Origin: Meloidogyne chitwoodi
Lineage: Eukaryota > Nematoda > Chromadorea > Rhabditida > Meloidogynidae
Reading direction: 5' to 3'
Assembly (NCBI GenBank): GCA_015183035.1
Contig: JACZZP010000005.1
Span: 992,001-1,056,000, forward strand
Length of the DNA: 64,000 bases
The notes under the pieces are model-generated. The model did not search any database. It had not been told where the DNA came from and saw only the letters and a list, made by a program, of their open reading frames with translations. Positions within the stretch are counted from its first letter, which is position 1, and each line of letters starts with the position of its first letter. Made by a program: the position numbers and the translations under genes. Positions 13,440 through 26,355 of the stretch are shown here, in pieces.

Positions 13440-16400
13440 ATGATTGGAAATAAAACTGAAGATTTAGAGGAAATATCAAAAAGTTTGGGTTTAGAATTTA
13501 AAATTAAAAAACAAAATAATATTGAAAATAATAATGATATACAAAATAATAATATAATAATTGAAAAAGAAGAAAAAGAAGAAGAAAATAATAATTTAAA
13601 TAATTCAGAAAAATTAAAAAATAAAAAAATAAAAAAACAAAATAAAATTAAAAATAATGAAAAAAATAATAAAATTAAAAAATCAAAAAATAAATCAAAA
13701 ATAAAATCATCAAATAAAAATTATGCAAATTTATATAAAAAATTAAAATCAAAAATTATTTTACCACAAGATTTTGAAATTAATGAAGAAAATAAAGATA
13801 AAAATTCTTCTTCTTCTTCTTCTACTAGTAAAACGGAAAGTTTAAATAGTGAAAAAGATCAAATAATTGATAAAGTAAAATAATTAATTAATTAAATTAA
13901 TTAATTTAAATTATATTTATTTTAATTAAATATTTAAATTAAATTAATTTAAGATTTCACAAACTTCTTTAGAAACTGAAATTAAAATAAATGAAGAAGA
14001 AGAAAGTCAAACAACTAAAAGTGAATTATTAGAAGAAGAAGAATGTTCTACATCATCTAATAATTTTGAAAATAATTCTTTTAAAAAAGAAAATAATAAT
14101 AAATTAATAATTCCTAAAGAAAATAATTTTAATCAAAATTATTTAATTAATAATAAACAAAAAGGAAATTTAGAAATTAATAAAAATTATATGAAAATAA
14201 ATAATAATAATAGTAATGGTGAAATAAATCAACAAAAATATTTTGATAATAATGACTGGATTGTAAATAAATATATTTTTTTAAAATTAATTTATTTTAT
14301 TTTTTTAGCTTTATGAGGCTCTTATAAATAATAATAATAAAAATAATAATAATAAATTAACAGAAGAATATTCACCTGAAATTGCTATTGATAATATTAA
14401 AGAAGTAATTAATAAAATGGTAAATTAATTTATTAAAATATTTAAATTAAATTAAATTTTAGAATATAATTGGTAAATTATTAATAAGTGGTTCTTATTT
14501 ATTAAATGTTAGAACAATAGAATCAGATATTGATTGTATTTTAACAATTCCAAGTCAATTAGAAAATGCTAATGATTTAGAAAATATACATAAAGAACAG
14601 TTTTTTGGTAATTTTAATTGTAATATTGACAAAAGAATTTGTGAAGATAATTCACTTTATTGTTTACTTTGTAAGGTAAATATTTAAATTAATTAATTAT
14701 TTTAATTAAAAAATATATTATTTTTCTTCACATAAATAGCCTTTCTTTTAATTAGGATTTAAGAACTCGTTATATTCGTAAAACCCATGGAAGAGTTTCA
14801 ATAATAAATGTTGACTTTTTTGGTCAACAATTTGATTTAATTCTTGTTGTTTTACCAATAAATATATTTAATGAATTAAATAATGAAATTAATAATAATT
14901 TATCTGTTAAAATAGTTGATAAAATAATTGCAAATTTTATAGAAGCAGTTGGAGGTTATTCAATATTTAATGAGAAATATATTCATTTAGGAATGTTATT
15001 AGCATTATCTGGTATAATAAATTATTTTTATTTTTATTTTATTTTAATAAATAAAATTATTTAAAATTTTATTTTTTAGGTTATCGTGCAAATCTACGTA
15101 TTCTTGAACTAATAAATAAAAATGAAAAGAATTTTCAATTAACTTTATTAGCAATAAAAATTTGGGCAAAAAGTAAATAATTAATTTTAAATAAATTAAA
15201 TAATTAATTTCTGTCAGATAATTTTATTTATGGAAATCTTTTTGGATTTTTAAGTGGTACTTCAATTGCTGTTTTGGCATGCCGTTTTATTTTATTAAAT
15301 CCAAATGCTTCAATTATTATTTTAATTAAATCAATTTTTGAATATTTTGCATTTTATAAAATTATTAATATTGATGGAACTATTAAGTATTATTTAAATA
15401 TTTTTATTTTATTTTTAAATATTTTTAAAGTTCTATTCCAATCATTTTGGAATTTAATATTGATTATCAAAATATTAGAAAATATTTGGATTGGAATTAT
15501 CAAAATGAATATGAAAATCGTTTAAAATTAATTCCTTCAATTTTTCACATAATTTTGGAAAAACATTTATATCCAATATGGCCAATTATAACATCTGGAT
15601 TTCCTACACAAAATGCTAATTTTAATATGAATTTATCTACAGCTAAAATTATTCAACAAACAATGATATTTGGTTATTTTTTTAATAAAAATATATAAAA
15701 GCAAAAAATATTATATTAGAAATATTTTTTAGTTATAAAAAAACAATTTTTAGTTTTAAAAGTTTTAATTAAAAAATAATTTAATTAAAAATAAGAGAAT
15801 TATATTTATATTTATTTAATAATTAAATATAAACTTTAAAATATTTAAAGGATTACAAAAACTTAATATTATTGAAAATACAATGGAAAACATTAAAAAT
15901 GAAAAGGCAGAACTGACTAACTTAAATGAAGAATGGCAAAATTGGCTTAATGGAGATCTTTTTAAAAATAAAGTAATTTATTTATTTATTTAATTTATAT
16001 ATTTTAGTATAATAATTATTTGGCAATAATATGTAGTTATTCACCTAAAAGTAATTATGGTAATTCTTTTTGTGATTTTGTTAGTACAAGAATTAGATTA
16101 CAATTACTTTTTTCTATTGAAATATTAGAAGATATAGAATATTGTCATTTAAATCCAAAAAAAGCTTTGAATAATCAAAAATGTCTTACAGAATTAAAAT
16201 CTGAAAAAATGGGAGAAGATTGGTTTTGTAATATTTGGCTAGTTGGAATTATGTTTAAAAAATTAAATTTTCAACAAATTCCTTCATTAGAAAAATCAGA
16301 AGGAGCAGAAAAACTTTTAGAATTTTCTCAAAGAATTATAAATGGAAAACAAGTTTTAATGTCAGAATGGGCAGGTGAAATATCATTGTTTAATTTAAAT

Positions 16401-16442
16401 GTAAAATATTTAAAATGGAAAGATGTTTCTATTTTATTTTAA
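13440..16442 (+). CDS. divergent canonical-type poly(A) polymerase
   Basis: Nuclear poly(A) polymerase family, which adds 3' poly(A) tails to mRNA. The nucleotidyltransferase core shows GSYLLNVRTIESDIDC (the G-S and the first two catalytic Asp) and a third Asp in VDFFGQQFDLIL. The central domain has YRANLRILELI, LLAIKIWAK and YGNLFGFLSGTSIAVL. WPIITSGFPTQNANFNMNLS matches the MPIITPAYPQQNST region of known enzymes. The C-terminal RNA-binding-like domain contains YNNYLAIICS and IWLVGIMFKK. Nine or so exons join in phase. An unusual extension of about 280 residues precedes the core; it is Lys/Asn-rich, then Glu/Ser-rich, with a poly-Ser run near 13810. The chosen ATG lies 41 bases after a strong acceptor at 13398, which could be a spliced-leader site. 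The sequence is much diverged from animal PAPs, so it may be a lineage-specific paralogue. Confidence 0.8.
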
Positions 16443-17239
16443 ATTAATATTTTTATTTATATACATATATATTATTAGTTGTCATTTTTATTGTCTTTTT
16501 AATAAAAAATAATATGAAAAAAATTATTTTGTAAAATATTTTAAATATTTAAATAAAAACATTTTTCAATAGAATAATTTATTTATTTCTCAATTTTAAA
16601 TATTTAAGCTTTTTCTTCTTACAAATTCACATTTATTTTTTGTTGCTAAGGAGAGTTACTAATATCTTTAACTTTTATTTTTTAGTTATATTCCGGAAAA
16701 TTTTAATTTATTAATTATTAAAATAATATATTTAATATTTTTTTAATTTTAAAACATTTATTTATTTCTAACTTTAGGAATTTTATAAAATAGATTTTGA
16801 TATTTTTGGAGTTTAATAAAAAACACCTTTTTTATTTAATAAATTGTCAAATATTTTTCTAAAAAATTAAATTAATAAATTTTTTAATAAAAATAAATTA
16901 AAAATAAAAATTAAAAAAATACCTTAATTTTTTATTAAATATTATTGACAAATGCGCAAGCAAAAAGATTTAAATAAAAGGAGATAATTGCAAAATAGTA
17001 TAACTAACTACTACTATTAAATAGACTTTCTACATATTTATATTATATTTGCTTTACTGCTACTACTACTACTATTCATTTTATTTATTTCTTTTTCATC
17101 TAGTTATTATTGGCCACCACCGCAACTATAAAGAATTAAATAAAATAAAAGAATATATTTATAATATACCTTCTCTCTTATTTAATTAATAAATATTTTA
17201 TTGTGTATAAAAAATGAAATAGTAATTATTTTTCTTCAA
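16443..17239. other. intergenic, nothing recognised
   Basis: About 800 bases of AT-rich DNA with a short CTA/CTG trinucleotide run near 17059. No gene is supported. Confidence 0.5.
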
Positions 17240-18366
17240 ATGCTAAACTTTTTTTATTATATTTTTTGTTTTTTGAACATTTTTACTAAAATATCAACAT
17301 TTTTTTCTGAAGAACAAGAAGAAATTTGTGGAAAATTAAAAGTTTGTTTAGACCTCTTGGTTAATAAATAAAAGACTAGGAGGCTTAAATTTTAATCTGA
17401 AAAATAAAATTATAATTTTAATTATAATTAATTTAGATATATAAACAACAAAGAATTGATAAAAATTATTCTTTTAAATTGAAAATGGAACAAAATTTTC
17501 AAACAGGAAATTTTAGTGAATGTCTTGAGAGATGTTGTAATTTACAAAGTTAATAATTAATTAATTAATTAAAATATATTATTATTACTCTACTTAGATT
17601 GTTCTGCCATAACATTTACTGGATTTTTAATTACAAATTTAAATAATTCAAATATATCAACATGTTTATTATTTTCTTGTTTTGATTCATCTAAAGATGG
17701 TAAATGTCAATTTATTAATGGTAATAATAATGAAATAGATGAAGGACTACTTAGTATAGAAATACTTAAAAAGACAAATAATTATGTAATTTTTAATAAA
17801 ATAAAAATAATTAATTAAATATATATTTAAAAGACAAATAATAATTTAACAAATAAATTAAATGTACAATGGCAAGGTGAAGGAATATTAATAAATAATA
17901 ATACATCAACAATGCTATTAAATAATAAAAGCAAAGGATATTTATTTTCTTCATCAAATAATTATTCTATTAAAGATTTAAATACTTGGGATGAAGTATT
18001 TCCTTTAAATTCAAAAAATATTCCTGTTTGGGTTATTGGCTTAATAATTGTGGTAAGAAGAAAAATTTAAATTTATTTAGGTTAGAGATTAACAAATGGA
18101 GGGTTCCCAAGTGTCAGCGGGACTTCTGAACTACCCATTTTAAATAAAATATTTATTTATTTAATTATAGGTTTCAGTTGTTGGTCTTGGAATTTTAATA
18201 ACTTTATTAGCTTCATTACTTTGTTATAGAAGATATAAGTGAGCATATATATTTACTAAAAGTTATAATTATTTTATATAAAAAATAAAGATCGAGAATG
18301 CGCTCTGCTCAATTTAATAGAAAAAAGGTTCAAATGTTACATGCATTTAATCCTTCTATTAATTAA
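17240..18366 (+). CDS. type I membrane protein with MANSC-like cysteine module
   Basis: Probably a cell-surface or secretory-pathway protein. The signal peptide is MLNFFYYIFCFLNIFTKIST. It is followed by an extracellular cysteine module: ICGKLKVCLDLL, then CLERCCNLQNCSA, then CLLFSCFD and CQF. The CC pair and the later Cys-x-Leu-Phe-x-Cys pattern resemble the MANSC domain of LRP11- and HAI-1-like proteins; this assignment is by pattern only. A polar stretch rich in Asn and Ser precedes one transmembrane helix (VWVIGLIIVVVSVVGLGILI), and the cytoplasmic tail is short and basic. Six exons join in phase, for example CNLQ-N-CSA at 17549/17599. The stop is TAA at 18364. Confidence 0.7.
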
Positions 18367-18815
18367 TTAATTAAATTGTATATAAAGAGAATAAAAGGAA
18401 GACCTGAATAAAATAAAAATATTTGAATATTGCTAAAAAACAATAATAAAATTAAGAATTAATTAAAATGGATAATTTAAAAATTTTAATTAAGAAATTA
18501 ATTTAATTTAATTTTAATATTTCAGGTTATATATCGAAAATTATTTTTGTTTTTTTATTATTTATTCGCTAAACTAAAAAAATATTTGATTTTTTTTTAA
18601 TAATTTTTTTCATATGTTTGATATAATTTATTTTTTTATTTTATTTAAATTATTATTCTCTCTTGCTTTTATTTTTTCTTATTTGTTTATTTTCATTTTC
18701 CTTACTAATATTCTCCGTAAAATATTGATATATATATATTTGCTAATATTTATATATTTTAATTTAAAAATTAAAAACAAAGTTATATTATTAAATTATT
18801 AATAATTTTGTTTTA
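18367..18815. other. intergenic, nothing recognised
   Basis: About 450 bases. A T-rich open stretch (about 18614-18802) would encode only Ile/Leu/Phe-rich low-complexity sequence and is not credible as a gene. Confidence 0.5.
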
Positions 18816-19843
18816 ATGTCACAACATTCAAATGATCAAATTAAAAAGTTAAAAGGCAAGTACCCATATTATTTAATTTATTATACTTTTTAAGGTCATT
18901 AATGAGAGACATTATTTTTACTTAAAATTTATTATTTTCTATTTTTAAAACTATTTTTTGTAGAATTTTGTCCTAGGTCATGTGATATATATGAAGGTCG
19001 AGTAAAACCATTTGTTGCTTCAAAAACAGCTGTTCTGGTTGTTGACGTTCAAAATTGGACAACAGAGAAGGGAAGAAGTGACTTACCTTTAACTGATTAT
19101 TTTTATGAAGAAACAACAAAGAATGTTATTCCAAATATTAAACGTATTTTGGACTGTGCTCGTGAATATGGAATTGAAGTAAATTAATATTTATTAGGCT
19201 ATAAAATATAGTCCAAGACAATATCCTATTAACCATTAATTTTTTGAGTGAAAAATTCAAAAATTAGAATATTGACCTTTTTGAGTGAGATAAGTATGAA
19301 AAACTTAATTATTTGAAAATAAAGATTTATCAAATTTTTTAAAATTTAAAAATATAGGTTGTCTTTACGGTAGTTGAGAATTATACAAAAGATGGCCGTG
19401 ATCGTAGTCTTGATTACAAAATCTCCAATTTCTTCGTTCCTAAAGGTTCTCACCATGCTCAAGTTATTAAAGAATTTGAACGTCGAGAAGATGAAATGAT
19501 TATTCCTAAAACTTCTTCAAGCTTATTTAATTCAACAAATTTTGAATATTTGGTTTGTTTTAATTATAATAAAATTAAAATAAATAAATTAATTTTTTAG
19601 ATGAGAAATATTGGCATTGATACAATTATAGTAACTGGCTTTATTACTGATCAATGTATAGCCAATACTATTTGTAGTGGAGCTGACCGAGGATTTTGGA
19701 TGATATGCCCAAGTGATGCTTGTGGCACTTGTTCTCATGAAAGACATATTAATGCTTTAAATGCTTTTAAAGGTTATTGCCGAATAGAAAGCACTGAAGA
19801 AATTATTACTGCTATACAAAATGATATTAAAACAAAAATTTAA
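18816..19843 (+). CDS. isochorismatase-family cysteine hydrolase
   Basis: Member of the isochorismatase/nicotinamidase-like hydrolase superfamily; the substrate cannot be read from sequence. Four exons (18816-18855, 18964-19178, 19358-19552, 19601-19843) give about 230 residues, the usual size. The catalytic triad is visible: Asp in AVLVVDVQNW, Lys in PKTSSSLFNST, and the nucleophile Cys in TGFITDQCIANT preceded by the expected cis-peptide region. GRDRSLDYKISNFFVPKGS and ERHINALNAFKGYCRI are typical of the ureidoacrylate-hydrolase-like branch common in bacteria, plants and protists. There is no signal peptide. Isochorismatases have been proposed as secreted effectors in some plant-parasitic nematodes, but without a signal peptide a housekeeping role is as likely. 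The first intron requires a GC donor. The stop lies only 38 bases from the stop of the convergent transporter gene. Confidence 0.88.
18856..18963 (+). other. GC-AG intron
   Basis: The intron begins GCAAGT directly after KLK plus one base and ends TTTTTGTAG. It joins in frame to EFCPRSCDIYEG of the hydrolase. No GT donor gives an open frame from the only nearby ATG. Confidence 0.7.
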
Positions 19844-19881
19844 AAATATTTAAATATTTTTTTCTCTTAAAATTGTTAAAA

Positions 19882-22310
19882 TCAGTGGAGTTTTGTTAAG
19901 AAATTATTATCATTTATTTCTCCATTATTACTATAATTAACAAATGTTGCCCATTCAGGAAAATCATTAATTGGAAGAATATAAGGAACAAATGTTGTTA
20001 GATATATAATCATAGAGATAGCAGTTACTAAAGACATTGCCATTCCTGATATCATCTATTTGAGAATAAAATTTAAATAATAAATAGTTCTCTTATCTTG
20101 TGGATTACAAAAAAAGTATGGAACAGAAGTTTAGGTTAAATATAGCCTTAGGTAGTTATATATGAGAAAAACTCCTTTCTTGTCAGAGGATTAGACCAAT
20201 GAGATGTGGTATAACAAAAACCTAATTTCCTATTAGAAATTCCTGTCCATATATTTAAATTATTACAAACCATGTCAGATACACTAATTAATCTACTAGA
20301 GAAGGCAATTGCATTTGAGGCAGTGCCAACAGGAAGAATAAATGCAAAAGAGCATGCCAAAGTTGCCGGAAGCATTAATCCAATAGGATGAATTCCTACC
20401 TTTTGAGCCATTGTAGAAAATATTGGAATAAAAATACTTGCAGTCACAGTGTTAGAACAGATATTTGTGACTATCCTAAAAATTAATTTTTTTCAATTTA
20501 ATTTAATTTTGAATGTTTAAATAAAAATAGTAAAGCATTATTATCAAACAAATAATTCGTAATTTGACTTACATTGTAACTAAAATAGATATTAATTGAA
20601 GAATCCAAATTGGCAAATGATCCAATTTGCTTAGTATTTGTGCTATTAAATTTGAAAGTTCAGATTCACGAACACCTGCTGCCATTGCAAAACCACCACC
20701 TAAGAGAAGAACAACACTCCAAGGGAATTGTTTTTGCATTGTTTCCCAATCCATTAAATATTTTGATTCTTTATTATTGAATATGTTGTTCATAGAATTT
20801 AAAGGATTTTCACTTGGCAAAATAAAAAGAAGAATGGCAACAAAAATAGCAGATGTAGAATCATTAATAGAGCTTTCTGGTAGAAGGTCAGCAATTCCTG
20901 GCATAAATCCTGGACGTCGAAAAATCCAAAGGAATAAAAGAAGAATAAAACAAAGAGCAACACATTTTTGATCATAACTTTAAAAAAATAAAAATAAAAA
21001 GGCTGTGTCTCTTTTTGTAAATTAAATATAAATACCTAATTGGAGGTAATTCTTGATTTTGTTTATTTAACATTATTCCAATATTTTCATCAATCTTTGG
21101 GCCATTTCTTAAAAAAATTATTGAAAGTAAAATCCAACATAAATAAAGACAAAAAATCATTAATGGAATAGTCAATATAATCCAAGAAAAATAATTTAAT
21201 CCAGTTTCAACACCAGGAAATAAACTTTTTAAATTAAATTTTTTAAAGTTTTTTAAATATTTTTATTTATTTATTACACTGGAAGTATTCCAATAAGTAC
21301 AAGATTTGGTGGAGTTCCTGTTGGAGTACCAACTCCACCTATATTTGCAGAAAAAGCAACACTAAGAACTAAAGCCTTTGCCAAATTATTATTTTTATTT
21401 TTTTTATTTGAATTTTGTATTTTTTCTTCAACTTGGATAAATATTTCTTTATTATTAAATGTTGTGTCTTCTTGTATTTGTTCATTTCTGTCAAAATATT
21501 AAATTGGAAATACATAATTACCTAATTAAAAAAAACAAACTTAATAAGGCACTTCTCACTATCTCCTGGTCCTCTAGATTTAAAAGTATTATTCTTTTCT
21601 AATAAATTAATAACTGATTGACAAATTGGTAACATCATTGCTGTTGTAGCTGTATTACTGATAAACCTAGAAAAATTAATAAATATAAATTATTTTTGTT
21701 TTTAAATACTTACATGCTAAGAACAGCTGTAACAGTCATAAATCCAAGCATAATTCGCTTTGGTTGGCTTCCTACTAAAGAGAGAACTCTCAATGCAACA
21801 CGCAAATGGAGTCCACAACGTTCAACTGCTGTAGCAACAATTAAGCCTCCGATAAATAAAAATACAGTATCCTATTAAAAAAAATTCAAAAATTAGTAAT
21901 AAAATATTTTAATTATAATTACATTCATGAATTCACGTGCAACCTCTTTGGCTGTCAATATACCCAAAAGAGGGAAAAGTAAGAGTGGAAATAATGCAGT
22001 TACCTTAAATTATTTGATTTTTATTAATTAAAAATTTAAAAAATCTCACAGCTAATGGAATAACTTCGCTTGCCCAATAAATAGCCATCAGTAAAACACA
22101 AAAAGCGCATTTTATGGCCTAAAACTTTAAACTCAGAAATTAAAAAAAATATATTTTAAAATTTAAACTAACAAGATCAGAGTGAAATAAAAGTGGGGAT
22201 AAAAATAAAGGAGAAAGAATAATCAATGCAGGCCGGCGAAATGCAAAAAGTCTATGAATATTAAAAATACTTGTTTGTTGAGAAATTAATTTATCTCCCG
22301 TTTTATCCAT
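19882..22310 (-). CDS. SLC13 family sodium/dicarboxylate cotransporter
   Basis: Plasma-membrane Na+-coupled di/tricarboxylate transporter (NaDC/INDY type; C. elegans nac genes). It reads leftwards from ATG at 22310 through about nine exons. Landmarks: [31 protein letters not shown], the first SNT-type motif [31 protein letters not shown], and [16 protein letters not shown]. The second NT motif reads [15 protein letters not shown], and [18 protein letters not shown] fits the SLC13 family signature (normally LPVATPPNAIAF). Many hydrophobic segments fit the 11-13 TM fold. The large intracellular loop is short and Asn/Lys-rich. An in-frame extension at about 20148-20270 after VSDM is best treated as an intron, because the next exon continues [12 protein letters not shown] as expected for the last helix. 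It ends TKLH-stop. Confidence 0.92.
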
Positions 22311-23009
22311 ATTAAATTAAAAGAATTAATATTAAATATGTTAGATTAAATTTGATGGGAAAAAAGTGGAAGATCTATATTTTTCGGGTAAATATATTAA
22401 AAGAGATTAATGTTTTTCATTAATTCATAAAAAGAATAAAAATTTATTAAAAATATTTGTCTATTAAAGATTATAAAAATGGCATTTCTGATATTTATTT
22501 TTAAGTAGATTACTGATAAAGTCTAGTGAATAAATACTTCTAAAAATAATTCAACACATTTTCTACCTATTAAAAACTTTTAAAACCAAAATAAAAAGAA
22601 ATGTCCTCAAATGTTTTAATTTAATTTTAATTAGACCGAAATTCTATAAAATGGCCAAAAAATTAAGGTAAATAATTTAGCGAATATTTTATTAATTTAT
22701 TGACTTTCTTAAAGTAATTTTATTAGTTTCATTCATATGCGCAGTGTACATAAATCAAAATATTTTTTATTGGAAATGGCCGGACTATTTCTTTTTTTAT
22801 GTCCAAATACATATATACTTCACGTCATTTTTAATGTAAACCTAAATTATTTTAGATAAACTTTTAATGTGTACAACGTTTATCCAAGGAATAAAATTTC
22901 CAAAAAAATAATATTAAAGTATATCAACGCTTATCTAACAATAAAGACATTCAAATATTTTTATGTGAAATCTCAAAAAAAATTTGAACAAACGATACAT
23001 AAAGAATAA
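22311..23009. other. intergenic between SLC13 and CSN6 genes
   Basis: About 700 bases between two minus-strand genes. It should hold the transporter promoter and the CSN6 3' UTR. No motif was recognised. Confidence 0.45.
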
Positions 23010-24769
23010 TTAGAAAAAGAAGCGAGGAAAATGTGTTCCAGCCAAAGGAGGAAGTGTTCGACTGCCATCACCCATTGAAGAGGAAAAAAGTTGAAGGAAA
23101 GAAGAACGTTCTTTATGTCCATGATCTCGAGCTAATGTATTCACTACAAAAATATTTAATTTAGAAATATATTGTCAAGATTTTCAAATATTTTTATTTA
23201 AACAGTAAATGATACCTAGCTCTTATCTAGGATAAATTTAATTGGAAATCAGCTTTTGGAAAAATTTACTTTTGTCCTTAAAAGTTAAAAATTGTTCAGT
23301 TCATAATTACCAAAGACAAGGGCAAGTAGGTTCATTTGCAGTTTAGATTATTTTATTTGTTTACTTATAAATTTCAAGAAAAACCTCAATAAATTTCTTA
23401 AAAAATAATTTAAACAAACCTCTCTCAACTAATTGATACATCGCACCTTGTACACTGCAAAAAGCACTTAATAAAACTGATAATTTGTGGTCAGAATTTT
23501 GCTAAAAAATAATTAAAAAAAGTTGTGAAGATAATATAATAAAAAACCAAATTATCACGACTCAATTGATCCATTGATTTTTCACTATGAACGGAAAGTT
23601 TAAAACAAAGTTTATAAATTTCTTTAAGAATTAATTCATCCCTCTCAAGTTGTCCATTTTGAACAGCCTTTAATGAAAAAGTTTAAATAAAGAAAAAATA
23701 TATCAAATATTATTTTAGAATTAGAAATAAACTTTATTTTACAAGATACTTTTATCCAAAAGAATCTTAAAAACCTTAACATAAGCCTTAGCAATAGCAA
23801 TTCCTTGAATAAATGTATTTATCGCGCCAAATTGAGCTCCAATTTGTTTTGAGATAGTCGATTCTGATATTGCATTTGCTTTTGAATAACGGGCAACATG
23901 ATCTAATCCAATCTGTTCGGCCAATTCACTAACTATTTTTACATTGATTGAATGAAAAATTAGATTATCTTCGTTAACCGGGTCAAAGGCTGAGTCAAAA
24001 ACAGAAATTGAAACCTACGGAATTTTTAATAGATTATAATTTTTTTAATTAAAATTCGCCTAATAGAAAAATGATAGACAATACCCCAGTTTAAGGTCTC
24101 TACTTCATTTTTCCTTATTTTATCTAGAAAATTTCGCGAAAAAATAAAAAATGCGACCCTCGTTATTATTTTTTAGGGACCAATAAACAGCACTTTTACC
24201 AAAATAAAAAACTACTTATCAGAAAAATGCAGTAATTTTTTAAATAACGCAAATTCACTATTTTTGGATTTTTCTTTTAACTTAAAAAATTTAAAATTAC
24301 TTTGTCTGAAACAACTGGAGAAAAAACATTAAATTTGAAAATGAATGGAGATTCATTATGATTAAAAGCAAGACGTTGTAAACGAATATCATCTTCAGTT
24401 ATTCGCTCATGATCACCAGAGACATAAAAACCAAGAAATTCTAATTCGGCAAAGGTTTCTTTATCTAAAAATTTAAATAATTTTTTAAATAAAAATCTAC
24501 AAAATCTTTATACAGAGCAAGTTTCGTTGAATAAAATATTCCTCGTCAAGAACTAATTGGTTTTCAACAAAAGAAGATTTAAGTTCAAAAGAATTCCAGA
24601 TTTCAATGCCTCTGCCAGATTGTTTACCAAGTAGAGCACCACAAACTTTTAAAGAATCATACATTTTTGGATTATCATTTTGCACACAAGCCCTTGTCCA
24701 CTGGTCAGAAATATTCAAAACAACAACAGTATGAACTAGAGCAGTACTATGATCCTTTTGTTGAGTCAT
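23010..24769 (-). CDS. csn-6: COP9 signalosome subunit 6 (MPN- protein)
   Basis: Non-catalytic MPN-domain subunit of the COP9 signalosome, the complex that removes NEDD8 from cullins. From ATG at 24769 the protein shows VVVLNISDQWTRA, CGALLGKQSGRGIEIWNSFEL, LDEEYFIQR, then ELEFLGFYVSGDHE, ESPFIFKFN and VSISVFDSAFD. The helical part has LAEQIGLDHVARYSKA, parallel to the IGVDHVAR motif of human CSN6. It lacks the JAMM zinc ligands (no H-x-H...D), as expected for CSN6. The C-terminus THFPRFFF-stop (23010) echoes the conserved aromatic end of the family. About seven exons; the small exons near 23400-23670 contain the C-terminal helical bundle (ERDELILKEIYKLCFKL). Confidence 0.9.
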
Positions 24770-26355
24770 TTAATAAAAATTTTTCTATGTATAAAAAAAA
24801 TAATTTAAAAAAATTTAAAAAAGCCAGAATAAATTTTTTTAATACATTCACCGCGGGTTTTCCAGACATTAGCAACTGGAAAATAGAGTGGTTAAAAAGA
24901 AAGACAGCAAGCAGTAAGCGTCACTTTTTTAATTAAGCAGTTTGAATGCGAAGGCGCTCAACAAGAGACGATTGGGTGCTAGTTGGTTTTTAGTGGTAAT
25001 ATTTAATTTAAAGATGAATTTTATTAAGATAAAGCCAAATTTTAAAAATTAAACTTTAATTATTTTGATATTATTTGGGCAATACTATTATAAATTTAAA
25101 ATACAACTTTTTCTTATTCAGAATTTAAAATTAAATATTTTAATCCAATATTTAGTCTGAATATTGTCTTCACCTGCTATTTTATAATAACAGTTCTAGT
25201 TCCAAATGTAACATCTTTTCGTTTTTTAAATTATTTTCTTATAAAATTGCCCTTTACATTCCTAAAATTTAACAGAATTTAAAATCACAATTAATATTTA
25301 ATTGTTTGTTAATAAATGGCAATTTAATTTAATATTCTTTAATAAACATAATAGTAGAATATTTTTTAAAAGTTGTCAACATTTTAGAGAATTTGCCCTT
25401 TAAATTAAATTTATTTAATAAAAAAATTTATATAATACTTTAAGACAATTATTCTGTATATACTATAAATTTAATAAAAATATTATTATATAAATTAAAT
25501 ATATGCAATTATTTAACATAATTTATCTAATTGATTATTGGATTTGTATTCCTTTTGGATTATTTTTAAATTTAATTTTAATAGGCTTATTTTATTTAAA
25601 ACACCAAAAGAAGTTTAATCATAGTCGTATTTCTAAATAGAACTAATTTTCAAATTTTGCAACTATTTAATATATCAAGCTTATTCTCCTCAAAAAATAC
25701 TACTTATACATTAATAATTATTGTTATGGGTGGTTAATATATCCCTACTTTTCTTTTTATTTATCTAATTGACCTCCGTTCTTCGATCATCATTGATAGA
25801 TGCTGCGACAAATTCCAGCAAAAACACAATAATGAGATTTTTGACCCAGGCATACAGATTTTCTCGTCAAAGTCTTTCTCTTTTTGTGTTTTATGCAAAA
25901 CTGGATTCCCTCCCTCACTTCCTTTCTTTTTCTTTTATTTAATATCCCTATTTTCAACAAATAAAATTTTTGCTATCTTCTGTTCCTTTGCCGCTTTTTA
26001 TGGTCGTGAAGATGTTTCATGGTGAGCAAATTAGGCAACAACAAACATTTCATCTTTAATTTCACAAAAACATTAATTATCAATTTTATTTTTGGATAAT
26101 TAACTAGTTCATTTAATTTTAAATTTTTTCATGTTTTTATAAATTTTAGGTAAATTAACCCATAAATTAATATTTAAAATAAAAAAAATTTTTTTAATAA
26201 AAATGGGTTGCCTTGAATTGTAGTGAAAGAAAATATTTAAAAAGAGTTATCTCCTTATGAGGTATTACTTGAATTTACATGAATTTAATGCAAGCCATTT
26301 TCTTTAGTAAAATTAAAAAAGTTTATTTTTCCAAGAATCTATAGAATAACTATAA
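24770..26355. other. intergenic, with one doubtful 45-codon frame
   Basis: About 1.6 kb with no confident gene. An ATG frame at 25503-25640 would give a 45-residue peptide with a hydrophobic helix (WICIPFGLFLNLILIGLFY) that looks like the first helix of a nematode chemoreceptor, but no following exon could be joined. Open sequence at about 25740-26030 lacks an ATG. It is probably regulatory sequence or receptor debris. Confidence 0.35.

Noticed and set aside
20627..20971. Plus-strand 114-codon frame
   Set aside because: It is the complement of the conserved SLC13 exons, whose motifs are on the minus strand.
24667..24936. Plus-strand 89-codon frame
   Set aside because: It overlaps the MPN domain exon of CSN6 on the other strand and has no family features.
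25740..26030. About 95 open codons (plus strand) with higher GC than the surroundings
   Set aside because: No ATG, no acceptor that joins to a recognised exon, and no domain or compositional sign of a protein.
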